Positions 1 to 10,980 of a stretch of 14,634 nucleotides of DNA are shown here, piece by piece. The first letter of the stretch is position 1. Each line of letters starts with the position of its first letter. This DNA comes from Physocladia obscura (taxonomy: Eukaryota; Chytridiomycota; Chytridiomycetes; Chytridiales; Chytriomycetaceae). Both the position numbers and the translations under genes were made by a program. The notes beneath the pieces are model-generated. The model was given only the letters and a program-made list of their open reading frames with translations. It was not told the DNA's origin and did no database searches. The stretch spans positions 1 through 14,634 of the forward strand of contig JADGJH010000770.1 in NCBI GenBank assembly GCA_027596945.1. The letters run 5' to 3'.

Positions 1-261
1 TCTTTTTATTTTTTCTTTTTTCTTTTCTTTTCTTCCAGGATTATATGGGGATTTAAAAAATCTACACTTGAACTGAAGCAATTACTACCTATAAAAAACT
101 CCTTTTCCTTCTGTTTCAAAATTTTTACTAAAATTAATATTAATTTAATCAACAGCATCGTACCAGAATGAATTGGTTGTTGTTTTTTTTGAGGAATTAT
201 ACATGCATATTTGTTTTTCAACCGATTCCTTTATTTAATAAATAACAAAATGAAGAAGTAT
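1..261 (-). other. 3' flank of the KilA-N gene, with poly(A) signal and pyrimidine tract
   Basis: No gene is seen here. An AATAAA signal on the minus strand lies at 230-235, about 27 nt past the stop codon of the minus-strand KilA-N gene, so most of the stretch is probably its 3'UTR and flank. The first 37 nt are an almost pure pyrimidine tract on the plus strand. An open frame of about 70 codons on the minus strand is Lys/Ile-rich low-complexity sequence and is not supported as a gene. Confidence 0.6.
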
Positions 262-3200
262 CTAATTGAGAATATCAATGTCTTCATCTTCATCGGTGGC
301 TTGAATTACAACAGGGGCAGGTAATCGTGGAGTCTTCATAGCAACAGTGGGTCTTTTAAAATTGTTTGTCGATGGATGACGGACGTTAGGTTTCGAAGCA
401 ACATGCCGATCGTTATGGGGTTGCGAAACAAGTGGCTGAGACCTCGGAGGTGGTGGTTGGACGGAGGGCGGCAGAAGACTCCCTTTTCCTCCACCACCTC
501 CACCACCTCCACCATGAAATCCTTTCCCCAAGCCTTTTTGAGTTCCTTTCCCACCAAAAAACCGATTGTTTGAATCTTTTGAATTCAAAACTAGCTCTTC
601 CCCTTCGTCATCATCGTTATCGGTAATATCCAAACTGCTTGAGTCAGAATTGCTATCTTGGTTAGTTTCTTGATATGCAATTTCTTTGAGCATTGAAGAC
701 GATTTTTCTTTTCCTTTTCCTCCTCCGAGACCTGGCAAAGATTTACCCCCGCTATGAAACCTGTACGGAGATTTGCCTGCTCCTCCTCCTCTTATTTCAA
801 GATGGGATTCCTGTGTGTGATGACTATTTGTTGAATTTCGTGCCAATGTCGATTTTCCTTTACCAGTTTGATGTAGTGGCAGTTTTCCGGCCTCTATACT
901 ACCCCCCGATGAAACAACGGCGGATTGAGATTTTTCGGAACAAGTTAATTTTGAATCTCCATTCACGACATGCTGATCTGCCAAGGCATTGTTTGGTGGT
1001 AACGTGGCAAATTTTTCTTTTCCTTGCAAGCTTTTAGCGGCGCTTTCAATTGCCGTTCGCAACATATCCAAAACGTTTGTTGCTGTTCCTTCAACTAAAT
1101 TTATTGTAGGAAATTGCCCATCCGCTATTGACCCAGTCAAGACAGCTTGGGAATGAGGCATTGCCCTGTTAGCAAATGCATAAAGAATTGCGGACGGTGT
1201 CGGTGCGATAACTTTAGATGTAGTATTTGATAATGTTGGTGAGTTACTAGATCGGACAGCTTCAATGATTTTTTTTGCGCCAGTTGCAAACGCAGCTAAT
1301 GTCGCTGCAACAATTGGCGGTGTAAACACTGTTGGGTTTAAAAGTGTGTTTTGTGCAAAATTGTTTGCTAAAGATGTAATGGCGGCACGAGTGGCCAACT
1401 CTGCAGCTGTTATGTGGTCTTGTTGAGTCCTGTTGTTTTGTTTTTGTTAATCAAAATTTTAAAAATTTTGTAAATCATACATTACTGGTTGACTTTGCTT
1501 TAATTCCGCCGAAGTCGATACCCTTTTGGCGTTTGAATCCTCTCCTTTCGGTTGTAAATCAGGCTTAAAATCACTTTGTGACTCCACTACAAAAGACTGT
1601 TTTGGACTTGACATAATTATTTGGCCCGCGTCACCTTGTGCTGTCGGAGTCAAATTCAAATTCATTGCATTTGTGTTCTCGGTAGCTGCCTGAAAAGCAG
1701 CCGCTTGCTGAGCTTTCGCATATTTAATAGCCGCTAAAGATCCAGGTGGATATATATTCCTCGGCCCAGACTGTGGCTGCATATATGGCTGCTGCCCCAT
1801 CGCAAATGGTTTCCCCAATTTACGTGCCAATCCCGCAGGACTTCCACTAGCGCTTCCGCCCTTTTTTTTACGCACAGGACTACTGGATCCAATCATGCCA
1901 AAATACAAGACACCAGCATCTTCGGTCAAAAACATTTGCAGTCGGTGATCCAACGAGAAGGTACGGGCAAGCTCACGGGCACGCGACAAGGGTATCCAGG
2001 TGCCACGCAATGAGCTGTCTGGCCGTCTAATTCTTTTTTTGAACCGTTCAAGAGAGAGAACTACAGACCTTTCCTTTTCTGTTGTCAAGCCTCCTGCATT
2101 AAGAAGTTGGGATGCATTCACCATGCCATTGTCAGCTCGCCGCAGAATAGGCAGACCATTTCCAGTTGGCATTTGACTTGGACTAAAATCTGAACCACCT
2201 GGAGTGGCCGATCTTGCTGAAGGGTCAATGACATTATCTCCGATCCATGTGATGTAAAGAAAAACACCTTCGATTGTTGTCATCCACATAAAAGATTCAG
2301 AAACATTTTTTGCAGGTACGAGAGTTAAAATCGACGGATCTATCGAAATTGCAATGAGAGATTGCTCTGATGTGTCAATTTGTCGTGGAAACATATTCGG
2401 CGATTTCAAACTATCGTTTAAAACTTCGATTTCTTCGTCGCTTGTATCGAATTTTAAATAGCCTTCGTCAACGCTTTCGCCTATAGAATATGATTGCTGC
2501 CGAGATGACGTATTTGAAGAGACGGAAGAGAATGAAAAAGTTCGACCTCGTTGTAAATCTGTTGTAGGAACTGGCCGCAGCGCTTTATTGTCCGATGTTA
2601 AATCAAACAAATCATTGACTTTCGCGGGTAGTTTCAAAATATTCGCCAGAAATTTTGCTGCAAGAATTGGAATCCTGTTCAATGCCATTATTTTTTTGTA
2701 TATTGTTTTTCATGTAAAATTACGAACCAAATTCCATTACAATCCGGCGTTATTCCACCAGATACCGATTTTACAACAACCATAACCAGATTTTGCTCCA
2801 AATTCTCTATATCCGTAGATGGCTTCTCTCTTAAAATCCGAACTGCAAAGCTATCCCCTCCACTGACGACATCTCCCTTACTTACAAGACCCATCAGAGA
2901 CAATGCTGCATCTACTTCCTCACAATCAGGTGAACTGGGTCGCACGGGTTCTTTGCTTAAAGACAAAGTCAATAAATTCTTGCAGAAACGAGCCCATAAG
3001 GGTTTAAGTAAAGTGTCTAAATCATCTACAGAATAGAAAGACAGGCTATTGAAGGCGCACACGAGTTCACCTATTCTAACATAATTGGCTAAATCAAGTT
3101 TCACTGAGCTTGCAGGAGCTTGGAAACTTTTTTCAGATGTCACAACTGTACAATGCATTGAGAGTGATACAAGTGGACAAGCTTTGAGTCGTGACATTGT

Positions 3201-4931
3201 AACAATTTGACCAGAGCTACTGCTAAATTGTTGTTGAACAGATGACTGGATATTCAAATGTACAGATGTCATTTCAAACAATCTCTTCGGCAGATGGATT
3301 TTCTGATTAGCTTTGAACACGTTGGGTGGACTTTTTAGAATTTCGAGAGCCGACGGCCGTGGAGAATGAGCAGAATTTTGTTCGCCCCCATTTTGTCGCG
3401 TCAAATTATTATTTGTAGCTTTGTTGCTGTGTCCCATAAAAGGAGCCTTCGCTATACTTCGTTTTCGATTTCTTTCAGACAAAACCTTCTTTTTTTTCGA
3501 TTTTAATTGCGACAATGAGGCTTCATCATGCTCAAGCAAAAGTTCATCAAGCTCTCCAACACTTATTGATTCTGGATTCAGGATTGGAGTGTGATGCGAA
3601 ACCAAATTTTTGGAAATGTTACCGCTGCTGCGATTGTTGCCGACAATGCTATTATTATTGACTCTAAGTTGCGATGAATATAATCCAGGCCCCAAATCGA
3701 GTGGATGGATGTTCGCCAATGATTGGCTTGGGCCAAACTGCGGTGATAAAACGGATAGTCCACGTGGTGAAGGAAGAAGAATGGGAGAAGGCATAAAAAT
3801 TCGAGCCGGAACAGATGTAACTCCAGCGGAAGAATTAACAGATTGATGGTTCAGGGCTGGTGATACAGAAATTAAAGGCGGAGATAAATGAGAAATAACA
3901 GATTGCTGATGAAGAGTCGATAGAGGTGGAAGCGACGTAGTGTTTGGTCGCATGAATATATGAGGCTGAAAAACTGGAGAAAATGTATATGTTTGTTGAG
4001 GGTTCTGAGGTGGAATTGACGGTTGTTCAACACAATTCTCTAGCTCCTCCTCCTCTTCGGAATCTGAAGAATTAATTTCAACTTCTTCTCTGTTAAAGAG
4101 ACTCCTATTGTCTTCAGTTTCCATATTTTCTTGGCGTAATTCGATTTGAATTTCAGAATTGGTTCGGACTTCATGTAATTGTGCTTCAGCAGTATCACCA
4201 GTTTCACTCGACGATGAAACGTCAAACTTTTGCTCGTTCAATTCATGCATAACGCCCGTAGTGTCACTGTCAGAATCACTCGAATCGCTTTCGCTCGAAG
4301 ATGAATCAGGTTTCTGTTTGCGACTTTTGAGTGTCTGTCGCGACTTTGAGGTGGGAACTACCCTTTTTCGTTTTTTTCGAGCGGACTGCACAGATTCAGA
4401 GCTGTCTCTTCGTTTGATTGGAACATGAGCGGATTCTCGTGTTGGGGAGGTGGCTTTTTTTGGTTTCGCAGGTTCATCAGGTTGCATAATCACAGTGTAA
4501 TCGTCGTCCAACACTTCGAATGGAAACTGGTACACATAGTACTTGATCCGGCGATTGTTTGACTCACTCAGCAAGCTAATTTGATTATGGGAAACAACGT
4601 AAGAAACAGCAAACAATCAAAAAACAACAGCTACGAACCGGCCCAGCAACGGAATTCGAACGCCGCCACTCTCGTTGCATTTTTTGAAATGGGTAGAAAT
4701 GCGCGAGGATATTGTGGCGTGGGGGGTGAGCCCTCCCAGATGTGCATATTTATTGTCGATGATACGCGCCGTGATCTCCTTCGGAGTTAGCGGAGTGTTT
4801 GCGCCAGCGTGAAGAATCGCACGGACGATTGCTGTTAGCACTTTGTCGCGACGCTCGTCGGCTGCAAGAGCCACTCGGAAGCCGCAAATATCCAGTGCCT
4901 CTGACTCCGCCGCGGCTATCTTTGGGCTCAT
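262..4931 (-). CDS. GDS1/HARE-type winged helix plus KilA-N (APSES-like) transcription factor, four exons
   Basis: Proposed exons are 4931-4639, 4575-2741, 2657-1481 and 1429-262, giving about 1490 residues. The ATG at 4931 is the first one after an in-frame stop. Residues 15-110 resemble the winged helix of fungal Gds1-like and HARE-HTH proteins (TPKEIT, then ATISSRISTHFKK, PLLGR, and RRIKYYV just after intron 1). Next come a basic nuclear-localisation-like RKKRKR (about 164-169), Ser/Asp-rich acidic runs and a long Pro/Ser/Gln-rich part. Residues about 833-963 match KilA-N/APSES domains (LPILRRADNGMVNASQLL, EKERSVVLSLER, GTWIPLSRARELA), with a loop of about 27 residues after the first strand. 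The C-terminal quarter is rich in Gly/Lys, with repeated GGKG and a run of nine Gly. The expected role is a nuclear sequence-specific regulator; its targets are unknown. All exon joins keep frame, but the 2.7 kb join is inferred. Confidence 0.8.
1430..1480 (-). other. Intron 3 of the KilA-N gene (51 nt)
   Basis: The donor is GTATGA and the acceptor ACAACAG, with a branch-like GATTAAC. The intron contains in-frame stops. Removing it joins AT|G to form a Met codon and continues directly into the Gly-rich C-terminal exon, which has no ATG of its own at its 5' end. Confidence 0.85.
2658..2740 (-). other. Intron 2 of the KilA-N gene (83 nt, inferred)
   Basis: The donor is GTAATG and the acceptor CTTGCAG, with a possible branch ATTGAAC. 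Removal joins T|CA into a Ser codon and keeps frame between the disordered exon and the KilA-N exon. Unspliced, the upstream frame ends at a TAATG that overlaps an ATG at 2688. Two separate genes are therefore formally possible, though there is no room for a promoter. Confidence 0.6.
4576..4638 (-). other. Intron 1 of the KilA-N gene (63 nt)
   Basis: The first exon runs into a stop and the second open frame has no ATG near its beginning, so splicing is required. The preferred pair is donor GTTCGT (4638) with acceptor AATTAG (4576). It keeps frame and places RRIKYYV seven residues after PLLGR, as I recall for Gds1-type winged helices. An alternative in-frame pair is GTAGCT (4634) with GTGAG (4563). 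Confidence 0.6.
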
Positions 4932-5264
4932 CAAAAATAGACTGGGTGACGATGCGATTCAAATCAAGAAAAGTGTCGACACGAAGATGCTCGCGTTCGT
5001 ATTGTCTGTGCGTTTATATCGGCCGTTTGTGCGTCAATGCGTTTAGTTTTCCGTCTCAGTGAGTGGCGTGGAAACTTTTTAAACAGAAAATAAACATGTG
5101 TCACTAAGCAGTGTGAACCCGGACATTTTCACCACACCGTATTTAATCACAAAAAACAGTTGGAAAGAATTTGACGGGAACGACTTTTTATTGAAAACCG
5201 CAACCAAATAAAACAGAATTGGTAGAGAATACAAAACATTAACTGAAGTGGTCAATGACTTTGC
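4932..5264 (-). promoter_or_regulatory. Spacer: EF-1alpha 3' end and KilA-N gene promoter/5'UTR
   Basis: This 333 nt spacer separates two minus-strand genes. Its high-coordinate end holds the EF-1alpha 3'UTR, with a minus-strand AATAAA at 5187-5192, 73 nt past the stop. The rest must contain the promoter and leader of the KilA-N gene. No clear TATA box is visible. A short GC-richer patch (about 4975-5010) includes TCGCGT. No additional gene or RNA is seen. Confidence 0.55.
5187..5192 (-). terminator. Poly(A) signal of EF-1alpha
   Basis: AATAAA on the minus strand, 73 nt downstream of the EF-1alpha TAG stop. Confidence 0.7.
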
Positions 5265-7336
<2,072 letters not shown>

Positions 7337-8722
7337 ATGACAGAAACAGAAGTTGAAACAGCAGCAACAACTGTGACAGCAGTGGACTTTCTCATTGAGC
7401 AGCAGGCCCTTGAAGCCGAAGCCGCGCTTGCATTGCCAGATTGCATCGACCGCTGCTCGCTCACGCGCCAAACCCAGAAAGCGTATTCGTGTCTGACATG
7501 CAGTGAGAGTCGAACGATTGGAGTGAACAGTGCGAGTATAAGTAGCGCAAGCAATGTGAACAGCACAAGTAGTACGAAAGCTGACGCAAATACTGGTTGT
7601 ACCAGCACCCTCGATCCCCCCGTCGCCGTCTGCTACGCGTGTTTTGTGCAGTGCCACACCAAGCACTCAGTCATTGAACTGGGCCTCCGTAGAGACTTCA
7701 TCTGCTGCTGTGCCGCCTACTCAGTCTGCGAACTCATTTCTTCAAAGGCTGTGCTTCCTACCGATTATTCTCCGACTGCGTATAACAACAGTATTGACCA
7801 TGATGTCTTTGCCGGCCGTTTTTGCTATTGCAAGGCCACCTACGATCATGCCACCGAGCCGGAAAATTCATTCATGCTCCAATGCGTGCTATGTGAAAAC
7901 TGGATACACGATAGATGCATCAAGAACTGTCCAGACGAAGATGAGTTTGATGAATTTATATGCAAGAATTGCGTTGCAGAAAATCAATTCTTGGGCTTTT
8001 ATAACAACTTGTCGGATTCCTTTTGTTTTGTTGGAGAGGAAGATGAAGATGCTCGAAATTCTCAAGGCCGACTAGAAAGCTCATCCGAAACTGAAATTCC
8101 AGCAACTCCAACAAAAAAAAGAAATATTTCCACTCCGCTCTCTTCACAAAAACGTCGGCAGACTTCAAATATTTTATCAAGAGACCCCGCGTCTCCCATT
8201 AAATACAAAATGCCCACTGCTATCTTTGTAGAAAACTATTCTTCTTCCTCTTATTCGAAACAAAGTGGATGCAAACTACGTAAGATTTTAGCATGAAATT
8301 ATTTACTTTAACTTTTTTTGTTTTTTTTTTGTTTAGCGCAGTCCATTTTGTCAATTTCAGCAGAATCACCCATCATCAGTTCTCCCCAGCACCTTTTTTG
8401 TTTCGACGGCTGGCGTGGAGATCTCTGCCATTGTGCCACATGCACACAGTATTATGTTGAAAAAAATCTGACTCATCTTATTGCAGACGACGAGACAGGC
8501 GTACATACCACAAACGATGCAGATGCGCACAAATCGTTGCTTGAAATTGGGATGGATGCTTTGAATAAGATACCACGGGTTAAGGCAATTGAAGGGGTTC
8601 ATGCATATGAACGTATGGCGTCGTTTTCGAAAACGTATTTCAAAAAATTTGCCGAAGAGGGGCGTATTGTGACAAAAAATGATATCGATGCGATGTTTGA
8701 GGAACTCAAAAAAATCCACTGA
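7337..8722 (+). CDS. UBR7: UBR7/Mlo2-type PHD-finger E3 ubiquitin ligase
   Basis: Exons 7337-8279 and 8337-8722 encode 442 residues (human UBR7 has 425). The N-terminal acidic helix with VDFLIEQQALEAEA matches the family. A UBR zinc box follows (about 36-135; CSLTRQTQKAYSCLTC, then CYACFVQCHTKHSV). A PHD finger spans about 163-212 (FCYCKATYD, MLQCVLCENWIHDRC, FICKNC). After a Ser/Lys-rich linker, the family-specific C-terminal part has SGCKL, GWRGDLCHCATCTQYY (around 340), a helical region and FKKFAEEGRIVTKNDIDAMFEEL near the end. UBR7 in animals monoubiquitinates histone H2B Lys120 and associates with histones; Mlo2 is the fission yeast relative. Oddities are a Ser/Asn/Thr-rich insertion (about 57-95) inside the UBR box, and CCCAA where relatives have CDCG. 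The start Met is chosen because the family N-terminus begins right after it. Confidence 0.94.
8280..8336 (+). other. Intron of the UBR7 gene (57 nt)
   Basis: The donor is GTAAGA, the branch-like site TTTAAC, followed by a T-rich tract and the acceptor GTTTAG. Phase 1. Removal joins SGCKL to PQSIL and connects the PHD part with the conserved C-terminal CHCATC region. Confidence 0.95.
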
Positions 8723-8800
8723 AAATTTTATTTGTTGTTTGGTTGAATGCATTTGTTGTCAAACAAAACCAGTTGAATTTTTCTCAAATTTTTTCAGAAC
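8723..8800 (+). other. 78-nt spacer between UBR7 stop and RXT2-like start
   Basis: No AATAAA occurs in this spacer, so the UBR7 3' end signal is either noncanonical or lies within the next gene. A pyrimidine-rich tract ends in CAG at 8797, three nt before the RXT2-like ATG. This is a good splice-acceptor shape that would suit a 5'UTR intron whose donor lies upstream, possibly within the UBR7 transcript. Confidence 0.5.
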
Positions 8801-9582
8801 ATGGAGGGAAGCTTGGAGGATTTCAACGAACGAAACTACCGACCACTGAATCGTGGAGCGAAACTGCGAGCGCGAACCGCGGAACCACCGGGGATTACCC
8901 AATTTAAGCCTGTAGTCTCATCTATTATGGCAGCGCGTGCGGAGGAAGCTTGGAAGGCAGGCAAAGCACTTAGCCCAACCTCTCCATACTGACTAACAAT
9001 GACAATCGATCCAGATCGAAAAGATTGGAAAGCGGCGTGTTTTGGCGCAAAAACTTATTCCTGAAGACATTGACGGTTCTCCATACGCCGATATCAACAT
9101 TGACGGTTTGTGTGACAAAAAGTTTACAATGCTATAAAAACAAGGTTTCACAAATTGCAGAAGTATGGGCTCCGCTGGAATCGTCGGCGGACGTAATAAA
9201 TAATAAAGCTGCAGTTCGAACACTTCGCAGTCGACAACTCAAAATTTTGGGTCATACTATAATGGAAACTATTGAACGTGAAACCGAAAAAAATCAGCCT
9301 CTTGTAAGACTTGTGGACGCGTTACAAATGGACGATCCATTCATGCAAGATTTTGATTTGAATGAACTTGGTGTTCCTACCGATGTTCAAAGAGAATTCA
9401 GAGATGTTGTGCAGGTTTGCTTCGGTTGAGAAAAATTGAAAAGTGACATTTTCTCAAACTAGGACTGTGTTAACTGCAATTTTGAATTCTTACGTCAAAT
9501 ATCAATGGTCAGGTCAAAACTAATTGTGGCTCACGAGAAAAAGAAATTACTGGCAAAAAAGCTAGTCCCATTCAAAAGATGA
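8801..9582 (+). CDS. RXT2: RXT2-like subunit of the Rpd3L histone deacetylase complex
   Basis: Exons 8801-8911, 9015-9105, 9161-9414 and 9463-9582 encode 191 residues. The product resembles the RXT2 N-terminal domain. A basic start, NRGAKLRAR (about 17-25), is followed by GKRRVL (42-47), then DGSPYADINIDEVWAPLESSADV (57-79), a long helix with LGHTIMETIERE (around 97-108), and LVDALQMDDPF (118-128). The C-terminal exon (153-191) is a Lys-rich helix. In yeast, Rxt2 belongs to the large Rpd3/Sin3 deacetylase complex that represses transcription. The protein is much shorter than yeast Rxt2, amounting to little more than the conserved domain. Every exon join keeps frame, and the first intron holds a perfect TGACTAAC branch site. 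The assignment rests on motif pattern recalled from the family, not on a search. An AATAAA follows at 9623. Confidence 0.8.
8912..9014 (+). other. Intron 1 of the RXT2-like gene (103 nt)
   Basis: The donor is GTAGTC, the branch TGACTAAC (at about 8990) and the acceptor GATCCAG. Phase 0, joining FKP to IEKIGKRR. The acceptor and branch are convincing. The donor is the only phase-compatible GT I found upstream of the branch that leaves the NRGAKLR segment intact. Confidence 0.75.
9106..9160 (+). other. Intron 2 of the RXT2-like gene (55 nt)
   Basis: The donor is GTTTGT and the acceptor AATTGCAG. Phase 1. Removal joins ADINID to EVWAPLE through a GAA codon, restoring the most conserved family segment. 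Confidence 0.9.
9415..9462 (+). other. Intron 3 of the RXT2-like gene (48 nt)
   Basis: The donor is GTTTGC and the acceptor AAACTAG. Phase 0 after RDVVQ. Without splicing the frame stops after four codons (VCFG). With it, 39 further residues follow, in a helical, Lys-rich, coding-like frame. Confidence 0.8.
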
Positions 9583-9622
9583 TCTGTAAAAAACGATCAC
9601 TTTCTTTTCCTTTCAATCTAAC

Positions 9623-9628
9623 AATAAA
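9623..9628 (+). terminator. Poly(A) signal of the RXT2-like gene
   Basis: AATAAA, 40 nt downstream of the TGA stop at 9580-9582. Confidence 0.65.
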
Positions 9629-9695
9629 GAAAATTTTTATGGAAACAGTCAAGTTCAAAAGCATACCACTATACATTGGCAAACATCAAATTTTT

Positions 9696-9854
9696 TTAAA
9701 AATAAGAGCACAATAGCAATGAAATTAAATTGGGGAAGAGGACCAAAGCTATCAATGTGTATGGACCATTGGTATACTTATACCCAGTATTCAGTCGTTG
9801 CTGCAAGTTCACAAGTTTGCTCAATTCATTGCGCTCTTTCAACAGAAGTGACAT
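9696..9854 (-). CDS. Possible 52-residue single-pass membrane micro-ORF or last exon
   Basis: Reading from ATG at 9854 to TAA at 9696, the frame starts MSLLLKERNELSKLVNLQ, a charged heptad-like amphipathic helix. It then passes through QRLNTGYKYTNGPYT into about 20 hydrophobic residues ending LLLCSYF, a tail-anchor-like membrane segment. Codons are more balanced than in the surrounding AT-rich DNA. The ATG sits directly after TTGATAG, which could be a splice acceptor, and a GTTTGT donor lies about 55 nt further upstream (about 9908). The frame may therefore be the last exon of a larger minus-strand gene. I do not recognise the family. The gene lies tail-to-tail with the RXT2-like gene. Confidence 0.35.
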   Translation of the reverse strand: MSLLLKERNELSKLVNLQQRLNTGYKYTNGPYTLIALVLFPNLISLLLCSYF

Positions 9855-10973
9855 CTATCAAATGCTTTCTTTCTCAATGTACTCCAAATAAAAAATAAAA
9901 ATACAAACCAGACTTCAGCAAGGAAACTATACCATAACAGTCAACAATAAAAATCCATAAAAAAGATGCATTTGTGTACAAAAAAACTAAGCAAGAGTCA
10001 TAAGTGCTACTCTAAAATCAACAAATTGAAAGTTCTGTTTTTTTATTATTATTTCCAACCAACAAAAGAAGATATACAGCAGCTTTCAAGAAACAGGTCG
10101 CCTTGTGTGCATAACACTGATTTTTAATATTGATCACAAGCAATTTCCTGATTGGCATTGCAAATTGTGAGTCAACAAGTCCTAAAATGTCAAGCAAAGG
10201 GTCAAGATGTTGCATACTGTAGTAAATTGCTGAATAGTAGCTGGAAAACAGGTGTAAGGTTCCAGTAAGGTGAAGAGAAGTAGTAAAAGTTTTGCTGGTA
10301 GATGCAGCGACTTGAGTCAACTGATTCAATACTAAATATCTCAAAACTAAATGACAAGAGTTTGAGATACAAGTATAGGATATAGTCAGAGTAGAAGTAA
10401 AATAGTCAATAAAGATTTTCTTTTATTTATGATATATACTTTTTGGAGAAAGAAAAAAAAAACAGAAAAAGAATAAAAAATATTTTAAAAGAAAAAAATG
10501 GTCGGGAGTAACAGAAGGCTTGAGAAAATTCTAGAAAATGCTTAGAGCAAATTAAATTAGCAATCTAATTTACATCACATACAGATTGCAAGCATATCAG
10601 ATATAGCATAATGGATACTGTGGTGGCTAATAAGATTGAAGGCATGATTAGTGAAGGTGATGCTATTTCCACACCTGCATTTGCTGCCTTTATACTCCAA
10701 AAAGACCAGTGTCTTTGAGTAATGCAGTAGACAGAAAAATTCTTTGCCAGATCTATTATATTTTTTACATTTAAAAAATTTTGGTTTATGACGGTCTCCT
10801 TTCAAATTTTCACAAAATCCCCTATATTCATCAACAACCATTCGTTTAATCCACCCTATGTAAGTTTTCCCTGTTATCACTTGTTTTCATCTTGATTTCA
10901 CCATTTTCATATCACTTTTTTTGCAATTTTCATGTGAAGTTGTTTCTGAGCTTTTACATTAATTAGGGAGAGC
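9855..10973. other. AT-rich gene-poor stretch with two unrecognised minus-strand open frames
   Basis: No supported gene is seen. Two minus-strand frames of about 100 codons stand out: 10344-10018 and 10880-10575. The first begins at TTG. Its first two thirds are Thr/Ser/Leu/Tyr-rich with balanced codons. The second begins at GTG, has its first ATG at about 10841, and contains a Cys cluster (KCRCGNS) and many aromatic residues. Neither matches a family I know, and neither has a clear start or splice sites. They could be exons of one minus-strand gene ending at 9696, decayed coding sequence, or chance. Homopurine A-rich runs occur around 10447-10500. Confidence 0.4.
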
Positions 10974-10980
10974 TATAAAA
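10974..10980 (+). promoter_or_regulatory. TATA box upstream of the 473-residue hypothetical gene
   Basis: TATAAAA in the context GAGAGCTATAAAAGGGAC, the strongest TATA-like element I noticed in the window. It lies about 160 nt before the ATG at 11139, which would give a leader of roughly 130 nt if transcription starts about 30 nt downstream. Confidence 0.5.

Noticed and set aside
6..221. A 71-codon minus-strand frame at the window start
   Set aside because: It is mostly translated poly-purine and AT-rich 3' flank, ending in Lys-rich low complexity.
693..1037. A 114-codon plus-strand frame opposite the KilA-N gene's last exon
   Set aside because: It is antisense to a better supported exon, is rich in Leu/Phe from the reverse complement of Lys/Gly codons, and shows no recognisable domain.
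2688..2690. ATG at 2690-2688 as an independent start of a KilA-N-only gene
   Set aside because: It overlaps the upstream stop with no promoter space, and a frame-keeping intron explains the arrangement better. It is kept as a minor alternative in the findings.
4991..4998. TCGCGTTC, a match to the loose APSES (StuA-type) binding consensus upstream of the KilA-N gene, hinting at autoregulation
   Set aside because: The degenerate 8-mer is expected several times by chance in a window this size, and the site preference of this divergent KilA-N domain is unknown.
4750..5062. Alternative small frames around the first exon of the KilA-N gene on both strands
   Set aside because: The winged-helix motif pattern (TPKEIT, ATISSRISTHFKK, PLLGR) appears in only one minus-strand frame; the others are shadows.
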